DNA from: Bacilli bacterium
Lineage (GTDB): Bacteria > Bacillota_I > Bacilli_A > RF39 > UBA660
Assembly: GCA_028684735.1 (NCBI GenBank)
Contig: JAQUFI010000004.1
Location: 1 to 29,403, forward strand
Length of the DNA stretch: 29,403 nt
Direction: 5' to 3'
Part shown: positions 9,158 to 15,282 of the stretch, in pieces
How positions within the stretch are numbered: the first letter of the stretch is position 1
How the letters are laid out: every line of letters starts with the position of its first letter
Made by a program: the position numbers and the translations under genes
The notes under the pieces: model-generated
Databases searched by the model: none
What the model was told of the DNA's origin: nothing
What the model saw: only the letters and a program-made list of their open reading frames with translations

Positions 9158-9186
9158 TTGACTTAAATAAAAAAATATTATACAAT
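9158..9186 (+). promoter_or_regulatory. Promoter of tRNA-Cys
   Basis: TTGACT (9158-9163), a 17-base spacer and TACAAT (9181-9186), about 48 bases before the tRNA. Confidence 0.6.
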
Positions 9187-9233
9187 TACATTGTGGTTAA
9201 AAAAGCAATATATTATACATATACTATATTACT

Positions 9234-9307
9234 GGGGCTATAGCCAAGTGGTAAGGCATGGGACTGCAACTCCCCGAGCGTCGGTTCAAATCCGTCTAGC
9301 CCCTCCA
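9234..9307 (+). tRNA. tRNA-Cys (GCA)
   Basis: Cloverleaf of 74 nt including an encoded CCA. The acceptor stem GGGGCTA pairs with TAGCCCC, the D-stem GCC pairs with GGC, the anticodon GCA is at 9266-9268, and the T-loop is TTCAAAT. Two mismatches weaken it: T27/C43 in the anticodon stem and T50/T64 in the T-stem. The 3' part from the anticodon loop onward is repeated at 10277. Confidence 0.92.
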
Positions 9308-9345
9308 ATAGAAAATTAACTTGCATTAATGTGCAAGTTTTTTTA
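9263..9345 (+). repeat. Direct repeat, left copy (attL-like, tRNA-Cys 3' part plus terminator)
   Basis: From the anticodon loop of tRNA-Cys through CCA and the downstream terminator, this ~83-bp stretch recurs at 10277-10358. There are three substitutions and one T indel. The left boundary at the anticodon loop is where tyrosine integrases commonly cross over in tRNA genes. The left copy belongs to the intact tRNA. Confidence 0.8.
9318..9344 (+). terminator. Terminator of tRNA-Cys
   Basis: AACTTGCA (9318-9325) pairs with TGCAAGTT (9332-9339) and is followed by a T-run. It is duplicated in the right-hand repeat. Confidence 0.85.
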
Positions 9346-9402
9346 TTAAGATTTTCGTTCTTTCAAAAGTATTTATCATTATTATGAAAATGAATATATT
9401 GG

Positions 9403-9411
9403 TGTTATAAT
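9403..9411 (+). promoter_or_regulatory. Extended -10 promoter upstream of the XRE regulator
   Basis: TGTTATAAT at 9403-9411. The 5' leader to the gene at 9552 would be about 130 bases; I see no clear riboswitch or hairpin in it. Confidence 0.45.
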
Positions 9412-9551
9412 ATAACTAATAGATAAATAGTAATTTGTTAATATGAATTTCTCTTTTTAATAACTATTAATTCCGTATGTTAATATGCATTGCTTGTAGC
9501 AACGCCTTATTTTTAATAAAATTAGTTTAAAGAAAGGAGGAAAGTTTCAAA

Positions 9552-10061
9552 ATGTTAAAGGAAAATATTAAGACATTAAGAAAACAAAAAGGACTTTCAC
9601 AAGAAGAATTAAGTATTAAGTTGAATGTTGTAAGGCAAACAATATCTAAATGGGAACAGGGATTATCTGTTCCTGATTCTGAAATGTTAATTTCTATATC
9701 AGAAGTATTTGAAACTCCTGTAAGTACTTTGCTTGGAGAAACAATTTCTGAAACCAAAGACGATGATTTGAAAGTTATTTCAGAAAAATTAGAAATAATA
9801 AATTATCAACTTTCACAACAACAAAAACTAAAAAGAAAGAAAACACAATGCTTATTAATAGCTTTAAGTATAATTATAATAATAACTTTTGTTATTCTAT
9901 TTTTATTAGATAGTCCTTATTTGAATTGGGATTATAGTGATCCGGAAAATGCTGTTTTAGGTGTTACTTTTCATACCTTTGAATGGATATTTGTTAGAAT
10001 TGCACCAATTGTTTTTATTAGTTCAATAGTTGGAATTGTTATTATTCAAAAAAAGAAGTAA
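9552..10061 (+). CDS. XRE-family regulator with C-terminal membrane helices
   Basis: Transcription regulator of 169 aa. Residues 1-65 are a Cro/CI helix-turn-helix (IKTLRKQKGLSQEELSIKL, then VRQTISKWEQGLSVPDSEML). A short coiled linker (about 70-100) leads to two membrane helices (about 98-118 and 142-165). Membrane-tethered XRE proteins of this shape are common in Firmicutes, and their signals are mostly unknown. RBS AAGGAGG at 9534-9540 lies 11 bases before ATG 9552. It is the only gene in the ~1 kb island bounded by tRNA-Cys repeats, so it was probably carried in by integration. No integrase or excisionase is present. Confidence 0.88.
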   Translation: MLKENIKTLRKQKGLSQEELSIKLNVVRQTISKWEQGLSVPDSEMLISISEVFETPVSTLLGETISETKDDDLKVISEKLEIINYQLSQQQKLKRKKTQCLLIALSIIIIITFVILFLLDSPYLNWDYSDPENAVLGVTFHTFEWIFVRIAPIVFISSIVGIVIIQKKK

Positions 10062-10137
10062 ATTACAATTTATCTAACTTTTTTCTTATGAATGACTAAC
10101 CTAAAATAACTTTATTTAATAAATCGGATTCAGTTAT

Positions 10138-10182
10138 CTTTATGAAATAGTGTATCAAAAGTGTATCAAAACATTCATAAAG
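10138..10182. repeat. Inverted repeat enclosing an 11-bp tandem repeat
   Basis: CTTTATGAA (10138-10146) is inverted as TTCATAAAG (10174-10182). Between them GTGTATCAAAA occurs twice head to tail (10150-10160 and 10161-10171). It lies in the otherwise empty 10062-10276 gap, close to the right tRNA repeat. Binding sites for a regulator or recombinase are possible; this is inference. Confidence 0.6.
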
Positions 10183-10276
10183 ATTGACTTTATTTCAAAT
10201 AGTAAAATTAGGTAAAAACCTTATTTTATATAGGCTTATTGCGTGAATCATATGCTTTCAAAGTGATGCACCAATA

Positions 10277-10358
10277 ACTGCAACTCCCCGAGCGTTGGTT
10301 CAAATCCGTCCAGCCCCTCCAATAGAAAAGTAACTTGCATTAATGTGCAAGTTTTTTA
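10277..10358 (+). repeat. Direct repeat, right copy (attR-like tRNA-Cys 3' fragment plus terminator)
   Basis: Displaced 3' part of tRNA-Cys (10277-10321, including CCA) and the same terminator. It has no 5' half, so it cannot form a tRNA. Two changes would weaken tRNA stems (position 66 T to C opposite A7, and position 51 C to T opposite G63), as expected for a copy released from selection. Confidence 0.8.
10332..10357 (+). terminator. Duplicated tRNA-Cys terminator
   Basis: Same stem as at 9318, AACTTGCA (10332-10339) with TGCAAGTT (10346-10353), and a T-run to 10357. Confidence 0.75.
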
Positions 10359-10383
10359 TTTAAAGAATTATTATCATATGTGG

Positions 10384-10389
10384 TATAAT
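10384..10389 (+). promoter_or_regulatory. -10 box for the small membrane ORF
   Basis: TATAAT 17 bases before ATG 10407, with AAGGTGG at 10396-10402 as ribosome binding site. Confidence 0.45.
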
Positions 10390-10406
10390 ATTTTTAAGGT
10401 GGTTCT

Positions 10407-10618
10407 ATGTATAAAATACTACAATCATATATTAATAAGTATTATAAAAATTATAAAATAGGTTTAGTCCTTTTAATTATTTTTACCTTATTAATGATGA
10501 CGCTAATGATTGTTAAGAAATTCCTTTTATAGCAATTATAATATTTTTAACAATAATAATTTTATCAATTTTAAGAATAGTAAAACAACATAGAAAAAAT
10601 CATTCAATATTGATATAA
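10407..10618 (+). pseudogene. Frameshifted small two-helix membrane protein
   Basis: An ATG at 10407 with a good promoter and ribosome binding site opens a 41-codon frame ending at TAG 10530-10532, containing one membrane helix (GLVLLIIFTLLMMTLMIV). The -1 frame, open from 10517 to TAA 10616-10618, encodes a second helix (IPFIAIIIFLTIIILSIL) with a basic tail. Adding one A to the AAA run at 10518-10520 would join the two into a protein of about 70 aa. This looks like a single-base deletion, either a real mutation or an assembly error. The 41-aa product may still be made. Family not recognised. A terminator follows directly. Confidence 0.5.
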
Positions 10619-10624
10619 CATATC

Positions 10625-10657
10625 AAAGTCATAAATATAAATTGATGACTTTTTTTG
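10625..10657 (+). terminator. Terminator after the small membrane ORF
   Basis: AAAGTCAT (10625-10632) pairs with ATGACTTT (10645-10652) around a 12-base loop, followed by a T-run. Confidence 0.75.
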
Positions 10658-10691
10658 TTAGATTATTGTATAATGTTGTTGAGGTGTAATG

Positions 10692-11156
10692 ATGGATATT
10701 TTAATTAGAAAAGCTACAATTAAAGATTTAGAATCGGTTAATAAGATTGCAGTTCAAGAACAAACTCTTCATGTTGAATTAAGACCTGATTTATATAAAC
10801 ACAGTGATACAGTAATGACTGAACAGTGGCTTAATCAGCTATTAACTGATGGCATTGTTTTAGTAGGGGAACACGAAAAACGAGTTATTGCTTATGCTAC
10901 TTGTTATATAAAAACAATAAATGATCCGTTAATGATTAGTAAAAAAATGATGTTTATTAAATCAGTTGCTAGTGACAAAACTTATATTGGTTTAGGGATT
11001 GGAACGCAGATGCTGAACTATATTAAAATGTTAGCTCTAGAAGAAAACTGTGATGCTATTGAACTACAAGTTGATAGTAAAAATAATAGAGCGATTAGTT
11101 TTTATGAAAAGATGGGAATGAGTGAAAAGTCTAAAACAATGGAATTGAATTTATAA
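10692..11156 (+). CDS. GNAT family N-acetyltransferase
   Basis: Predicted acetyl-CoA-dependent N-acetyltransferase of 154 aa. The start of the fold is ILIRKATIKDLESVNKI. The acetyl-CoA-binding motif A is SVASDKTYIGLGIGTQML (pattern Q/R-x-x-G-x-G/A, here IGLGIG), and motif B is NNRAISFYEKMGM. GAGGTG at 10681-10686 gives 5-base spacing to ATG 10692 but only 2 to ATG 10689, so the second is preferred. A TATAAT at 10669-10674 supplies its promoter. The substrate cannot be told. It is the only apparently intact gene in the damaged 10.4-12.3 kb stretch. Confidence 0.85.
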   Translation: MDILIRKATIKDLESVNKIAVQEQTLHVELRPDLYKHSDTVMTEQWLNQLLTDGIVLVGEHEKRVIAYATCYIKTINDPLMISKKMMFIKSVASDKTYIGLGIGTQMLNYIKMLALEENCDAIELQVDSKNNRAISFYEKMGMSEKSKTMELNL

Positions 11157-11198
11157 TAAGAGTTAAAATAATAAAATGGGTAATTATATTCTCGTATA

Positions 11199-11207
11199 TG
11201 TTATAAT
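11199..11207 (+). promoter_or_regulatory. Extended -10 promoter of the DUF1538-PII unit
   Basis: TGTTATAAT at 11199-11207, followed by AAGGTGGGAG at 11228-11237. Confidence 0.55.
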
Positions 11208-11229
11208 ATAAAAAGAAATAGATAATAAG

Positions 11230-11964
11230 GTGGGAGAAAACATAAGTATCAAAAATATTATAATTGATGTTGTTAAATCAGTATTACCTCTTACGATTGT
11301 TATGTTTTTATTACAACTTATTTTTGTTGGTATAAATTTAAATAGTTTTTTAATACTAATTTTCGGATCTATTATTACCATGATTGGTTTTATTATATTT
11401 ATGATAGGTGTTGAAAATAGTTTAATCATGCTAGGTGAATGAACGGGTAAAAAAATAATGACTAAAGCTAAAATATGGTTTATTTTAGCTTTTTGTGTAG
11501 CTATTGGTTTTGCGGTAACAGTTGCTGAACCTGGAGTTCAAGTTTTATCTAATCAATTAGATACGATATCGAATGGTACTTTTGTTAATAAATATTTATT
11601 TATTATTACGATATCATTAGGGGTAGGAATATTTCTTGCTATAGCAGCCATTCGTTTTGTCTATGATATATCGTTAAATAAAATACTAATTTTTAGTTAT
11701 GCATTAGCTTTTATACTAGTTTTTATTAGCCCTAAAGAATTTTTAGCTATTGCTTTTGATGCGGGAGGGGTTGTAACTGGCCCAATGATTGCTTCCGTTC
11801 TTTTTTCTATCATGCTTTCAATGTCAGAAGTAATTGAAACCAGTAATCCATTATTATATGGTTTTGGATTATTAGCCCTAGTATCTTTAATGCCTATCTT
11901 ATCAATTATGATTTTAAGTATTATCTATAAAATAAAAAATAAAGGAGACGTTAATTATGAATAA
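11230..11964 (+). pseudogene. DUF1538 membrane protein interrupted by an in-frame TGA
   Basis: Two in-phase parts of one DUF1538 protein. Residues 1-70 (11230-11439) carry VLPLTIVMFLLQLIFVG and GVENSLIMLGE; the second part from ATG 11458 carries VTVAEPGVQVLSNQ and FDAGGVVTGPM, the hallmark of the family. TGA 11440-11442 separates them with no frame change (11442 to 11458 is open), and the second ATG lacks a good ribosome binding site. A CGA-to-TGA nonsense change would explain it; leaky readthrough or two separate polypeptides are alternatives. DUF1538 proteins are polytopic predicted transporters often followed by a PII gene, as here (8-base overlap). The N-terminal start is uncertain: GTG 11230 overlaps the likely ribosome binding site. 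Confidence 0.7.
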
Positions 11965-12288
11965 TCATCGTTTAGCTAATTATAAATTAATTATTGTCAT
12001 CTTAAAAAAAGGTTTAGCTTCTAATCTAATTAAAAAATTAAAAAAATATGGGTTAGTAGGTAGTACGATTATGTTTGGTAAGGGAACTGCTGAAAAAAAG
12101 TTTATGAACAAATCCTTGGTATTAAGCATGAACCAGAAAAAGAAATTATTTTGATTGTTGTTGACCATCAAAAAGTTGATCAAGTGTTAGATGAAATTGT
12201 TGAGAAAGTTAAACTAAATAGAGGTGGAATTGGGATTGGTTTTGTTTTAGATGTTGAAAAAGTAGCTGGAATTAATCAAGAAGGATAA
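11957..12288 (+). pseudogene. PII-family regulator split across two frames (-1 shift at A AAA AAG)
   Basis: Cytoplasmic PII-like signalling protein. Frame 0 (from ATG 11957) gives YKLIIVILKKGLASNLI, VGSTIMFGKGTAEKK and then leaves the family, ending at 12154. The -1 frame from 12100 gives ILGIKHEPEKEIILIVVD and GGIGIGFVLDVEKVAGI, the PII C-terminal half, to TAA 12286-12288. Joined by a -1 shift at 12094-12100 (A AAA AAG, correct phase) the product is 110 aa, the normal PII size. One lost A in the 7-A run explains it equally well. It overlaps the DUF1538 stop by 8 bases; PII proteins often control the neighbouring transporter. Either programmed frameshifting, a pseudogene or a homopolymer error. 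Confidence 0.78.
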
Positions 12289-12303
12289 TTATCCTTCTTT
12301 TAT
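12280..12303 (+). terminator. Terminator after the PII gene
   Basis: Perfect palindrome GAAGGATAA/TTATCCTTC (12280-12297), including the stop codon, followed by TTTTAT. Confidence 0.75.
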
Positions 12304-12346
12304 ATTTTAAAAGTTGTAAATAAATCGTAAATTACAGCGTAATTAC

Positions 12347-12375
12347 TTGCATTTATAATGGTTAATTGCTATACT
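12347..12375 (+). promoter_or_regulatory. Promoter of cassette B
   Basis: TTGCAT (12347-12352), a 17-base spacer and TATACT (12370-12375) with extended TGC at 12367-12369. It drives the gene at 12409. Confidence 0.7.
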
Positions 12376-12408
12376 TTTATTAAGATATAGCGGTATTTGA
12401 GGAGTAAA

Positions 12409-12912
12409 ATGAAGAAAGAAAATAAAATTAAAAAATATTGGATTATAATTTTATTGTTTGTATTAGCAACAATCTCAATTGGATATGCATTGTTTGCTGA
12501 TGTCCTAAATATTCATGGTACTGCTAGAACCGTTGGTGAGTTTGATATTCAAATATCGGAAAGCACCATTATATCTGCAGTTGGTTGTACACCAACAACG
12601 ACTATTTCTAGTGATAAGAAAAGTCTTTTGCTTGAAGTTCCTAATTTAAAATACCCAGGAGCAACAACAACAATTAATGTTGTCGTAAAAAATCAAGGTA
12701 ATATTGCTGCTAAACTACTAAGTGTTGATTTAACTGGTCATGATGATCCTGATATTCGAGTTATATATTCGTCATTAGTACCTGGTATAATCCTTGAGGC
12801 TGAAGAAACACATTCATTTGATATCAACATTGCTTGGGATTTAGAATCGACGATTAAGGAGCAGAAAACTTTATATTTTGAAGCAACATTAAATTATGAA
12901 CAAGATGTCTAG
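12409..12912 (+). CDS. TasA-like secreted protein 1, SipW-type signal
   Basis: Exported protein of 167 aa, first gene of cassette B. Basic N-terminus, hydrophobic helix (about 10-26), then SIGYALFADVLNIHGTAR, the shared motif. The mature part is a single beta-sandwich with YPGATTTINVVVKNQGNIAA, typical of TasA/CalY-like and DUF11-like folds, and one Cys in VGCTPTTTIS. The gene directly downstream is a clear tandem paralogue. ATG 12409 is used because GAGGAG at 12399-12404 precedes it; an in-frame TTG at 12397 does not have a site. A biofilm-fibre or surface-coat subunit processed by the cassette's peptidase is the likely role, by analogy with tapA-sipW-tasA. Confidence 0.75.
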   Translation: MKKENKIKKYWIIILLFVLATISIGYALFADVLNIHGTARTVGEFDIQISESTIISAVGCTPTTTISSDKKSLLLEVPNLKYPGATTTINVVVKNQGNIAAKLLSVDLTGHDDPDIRVIYSSLVPGIILEAEETHSFDINIAWDLESTIKEQKTLYFEATLNYEQDV

Positions 12913-12951
12913 ATATCTTAACTAGAAAAAATAAAAAAAGGAGTAGAAAAA

Positions 12952-13464
12952 ATGAAAAGAAAAACTAAGTCAGACAAAAAATATGTTATCTTTGTATTAA
13001 TTGCTATTTTATTATCATTTACAGTAGGTTATGCGTTATTCTCAGAGGTCTTAAATATTAGTGGTACAGCTACTACAACAGGTACTTTTGATATTGAGTT
13101 CACATCAGCTACACCAGCAGCATCACCAGACACTATTGGTTGTAATCCAACTGCTACTATTTCAGCTGATAAGAATACTTTAACAATTGCAGTACCAGAT
13201 TTATCACAACCAGGAGCAAAAGCAACAATCAATGTGGTAGTTACTAATGTTGGGAATATTGCTGCTGAGTTATTAAGTGTTGATGTGACTGGAAATACTG
13301 ACCCAGATATTGTTGTACAATATCCAAATTGGCCAACTACAGTTACCTTAGAGCCATTACAAACATATGAATTTCCTGTAGTTGTATCTTGGGATCCTGA
13401 TTCTTCTACAAGTAACAAAGAAGTAACTTTTACAGCAGCTTTAAACTATCAACAAGCTTCATAG
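12952..13464 (+). CDS. TasA-like secreted protein 2, SipW-type signal
   Basis: Exported protein of 170 aa, tandem paralogue of the preceding gene, with the same order of elements: basic N-terminus, helix, TVGYALFSEVLNISGTAT, one Cys in IGCNPTATIS, QPGAKATINVVVTNVGNIAA, then a Thr/Ser-rich end. The lysine-poor, Thr/Ala/Pro-rich mature part has many ACA/GCA codons, unlike its neighbours, as expected for an abundant secreted protein. RBS AAAGGAG lies 8 bases before ATG 12952, and 39 bases separate it from the previous stop. Two subunits side by side suggest a two-component fibre or duplicates serving different conditions (inference). Confidence 0.77.
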   Translation: MKRKTKSDKKYVIFVLIAILLSFTVGYALFSEVLNISGTATTTGTFDIEFTSATPAASPDTIGCNPTATISADKNTLTIAVPDLSQPGAKATINVVVTNVGNIAAELLSVDVTGNTDPDIVVQYPNWPTTVTLEPLQTYEFPVVVSWDPDSSTSNKEVTFTAALNYQQAS

Positions 13465-13502
13465 AAAAATTAATAGTAGTGAATTGAAAGATGGTGAGCC
13501 TT

Positions 13503-14075
13503 TTGAAGAAGAGAAATAGAGGGAAACTAAAAATCAATTCCATACCTGTATTAATTGCCATTATTCTTTTGATGATGAGTATTGGATATAGTTTTTTTAC
13601 TGAAACTTTAAAAATTGGTGGTTCAGCTACAGCTAACCTAGTTATTTCTGGAAATGCTTTAAAGTTGGGATTTACTCCTGTTGATGGGAGATATTCAACG
13701 GGTGCTACCCCGGCCAATTTTACTTTTAATAGTGAAACGTTAACAAATAGTAATACAATTACTATTAATTACACTAGACTAAGCAATAGTAGAAGTAGGT
13801 ATACTTTTGATTTAACGCTTCCTTTTAAAAATATCTATCCCGTTCCTTTATCTAGTGGAACGATAACTAGTACCATTTTGAGTGGTCAGGGTGAACTTTC
13901 AAAACCAACAGTCACTTTAGGTAGTAATACATTAGCTGGTAAAGGAACAAGTCAGTTTAATGTCAACTTTTCCACTACCGTTAAAAAAAGTGGTACAATC
14001 AGTCTTCAGGTTACGGTAAGCTATGTGGTCCAGGGTCTTACTCAATATTTCTATTATATTATTAATATTTATTAG
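13503..14075 (+). CDS. Exported surface protein with SipW-type signal (cassette B)
   Basis: Protein of about 190 aa: basic N-terminus, hydrophobic helix, then SIGYSFFTETLKIGGSAT, the shared motif, and a beta-rich Ser/Thr/Asn-rich domain without recognised family. It takes the place that the CBM2-like protein has in cassette A (last exported protein before the peptidase), but the domain looks different. The start is uncertain. ATG 13491 has only a weak GAAAG upstream, whereas TTG 13503 has GGTGAG at 13493-13498 and yields an N-terminus (KKRNRGK) like its neighbours. The C-terminus ends in an aromatic hydrophobic stretch (TQYFYYIINIY). The peptidase gene starts 10 bases after the stop. Confidence 0.65.
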   Translation: MKKRNRGKLKINSIPVLIAIILLMMSIGYSFFTETLKIGGSATANLVISGNALKLGFTPVDGRYSTGATPANFTFNSETLTNSNTITINYTRLSNSRSRYTFDLTLPFKNIYPVPLSSGTITSTILSGQGELSKPTVTLGSNTLAGKGTSQFNVNFSTTVKKSGTISLQVTVSYVVQGLTQYFYYIINIY

Positions 14076-14085
14076 GAAGGGCAAT

Positions 14086-15282
14086 ATGAAGAGGATAAAA
14101 AAAATAAATATTATTGTTTTTACTATCGGTGCTATAATCATAGCCCTTTCTTTTATATTGGAGAACATAATCAAGGGCAATCAATATTTTTATTTATATA
14201 AACCAATAATGTGGATACTAATTACTTTAATAATAAGTTTAAAAGTTAAAAAGAAGGTACAATCATTTAATTATAATAAAAATGAAATTAAACAAATGGC
14301 TCTTATTTGTTCTTTTATCTATATTATTATATATTTTTTAATGGGCTTAATTATTGGTTATACTAATAATCCTTTAGATCGTTCTATATTAGGTATTTTA
14401 AAAAATACCTTGGCTATTATCTCAGTTGCAGTTTGTGTAGAGATAATTAGAACTAGATTATTAAAATATACTAATTCTAAAAAGCAATGGTTTATTCCTC
14501 TGCTTGTTACATTAGTTTTTACTGTAATTGATATTAATTTAAATAGTATTCCTAGTTATGATAATGGGGCACATGTGATTATTAACTTTATTTTTAAAGA
14601 AGTAGGACCAAGTATTATTTTAAATATTGCGCTTAGTTATTTAGTTTATCGTGAAGGACTAGCCTCAGCATTATTATTTAAATTACCATGTTTATTAGTA
14701 ATGATTATTACACCTATTTATTTGACGAATAATTATGCGATTATCTTTGCGATTCAAGTTGTTGTCTTTTTGATTATGTATATCAATATTGAAAAGATTT
14801 GTCATCATGAAAGTAAATTTGTTTTAATTAAACCAATGACTATTAAAGATAAGATAAAATATGGTGTGATGGTCATATATGGATTGTTTCTAATTGCTTT
14901 TTCTTTTAAATTATTATCTTTTTTCCCAATCGCCATTATCAGTGACAGTATGTCTCCAACGATTAGAAGAGGAGATGTCGTGGTTGTAGATAAGATTGAA
15001 TATGAAGATATTAAAATAGGTGATACAATTGCCTATTCGTTAAATAATATTTCAGTTGTTCATCGAGTTATGGAGAAAAGACAAAATCATCAATTAGGTA
15101 AAGTTCTAGTAACTAAAGGTGATAATAACCGAGTTAAAGATATTAAATATGTTTCTGAAGATCAAATATTAGGAAAAGTAACTGTTATTATTCCTAAATT
15201 TGGGTATCCGGCTATCTTATTTAGGGAATTAATGCAAAAACCAGGGAAGGTTGAAGTAGAAACGGGTGGTACTTATGAATAA
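14086..15282 (+). CDS. Sec11/SipW-type signal peptidase I with polytopic N-terminal domain (cassette B)
   Basis: Membrane serine peptidase of 398 aa, paralogue of the gene at 6913. The N-terminal ~240 residues form many membrane helices, with FIYIIIYFLMGLIIGYTNNP closely matching cassette A. The catalytic domain has Ser288 in ISDSMSPTIRRGD, His326 in VVHRVM and Asp346 in TKGDNN; His for Lys places it in the Sec11/SipW class. ATG 14086 follows AGGAAGG at 14074-14080, so the longer frame from 14023 is not used. It overlaps the DUF5305 gene by 8 bases (ATGAATAA), indicating coupled synthesis. Likely processes the three exported proteins just upstream. Confidence 0.86.
   Translation: MKRIKKINIIVFTIGAIIIALSFILENIIKGNQYFYLYKPIMWILITLIISLKVKKKVQSFNYNKNEIKQMALICSFIYIIIYFLMGLIIGYTNNPLDRSILGILKNTLAIISVAVCVEIIRTRLLKYTNSKKQWFIPLLVTLVFTVIDINLNSIPSYDNGAHVIINFIFKEVGPSIILNIALSYLVYREGLASALLFKLPCLLVMIITPIYLTNNYAIIFAIQVVVFLIMYINIEKICHHESKFVLIKPMTIKDKIKYGVMVIYGLFLIAFSFKLLSFFPIAIISDSMSPTIRRGDVVVVDKIEYEDIKIGDTIAYSLNNISVVHRVMEKRQNHQLGKVLVTKGDNNRVKDIKYVSEDQILGKVTVIIPKFGYPAILFRELMQKPGKVEVETGGTYE

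Noticed and set aside
9552..10061. Toxin-antitoxin or prophage repressor reading of the XRE gene
   Set aside because: No partner toxin, divergent gene or phage gene is present; membrane helices at the C-terminus do not fit a phage repressor.
11440..11442. Mycoplasma-type code with TGA as Trp
   Set aside because: Intact proteins use TGG only, and TGA properly ends the HerA-like (3391) and HD-domain (22577) genes.
13029..13418. 129-aa reading frame on the minus strand
   Set aside because: It is opposite a clear secreted-protein gene with Thr/Ala-rich codons that suppress antisense stops; no ribosome binding site or motif.
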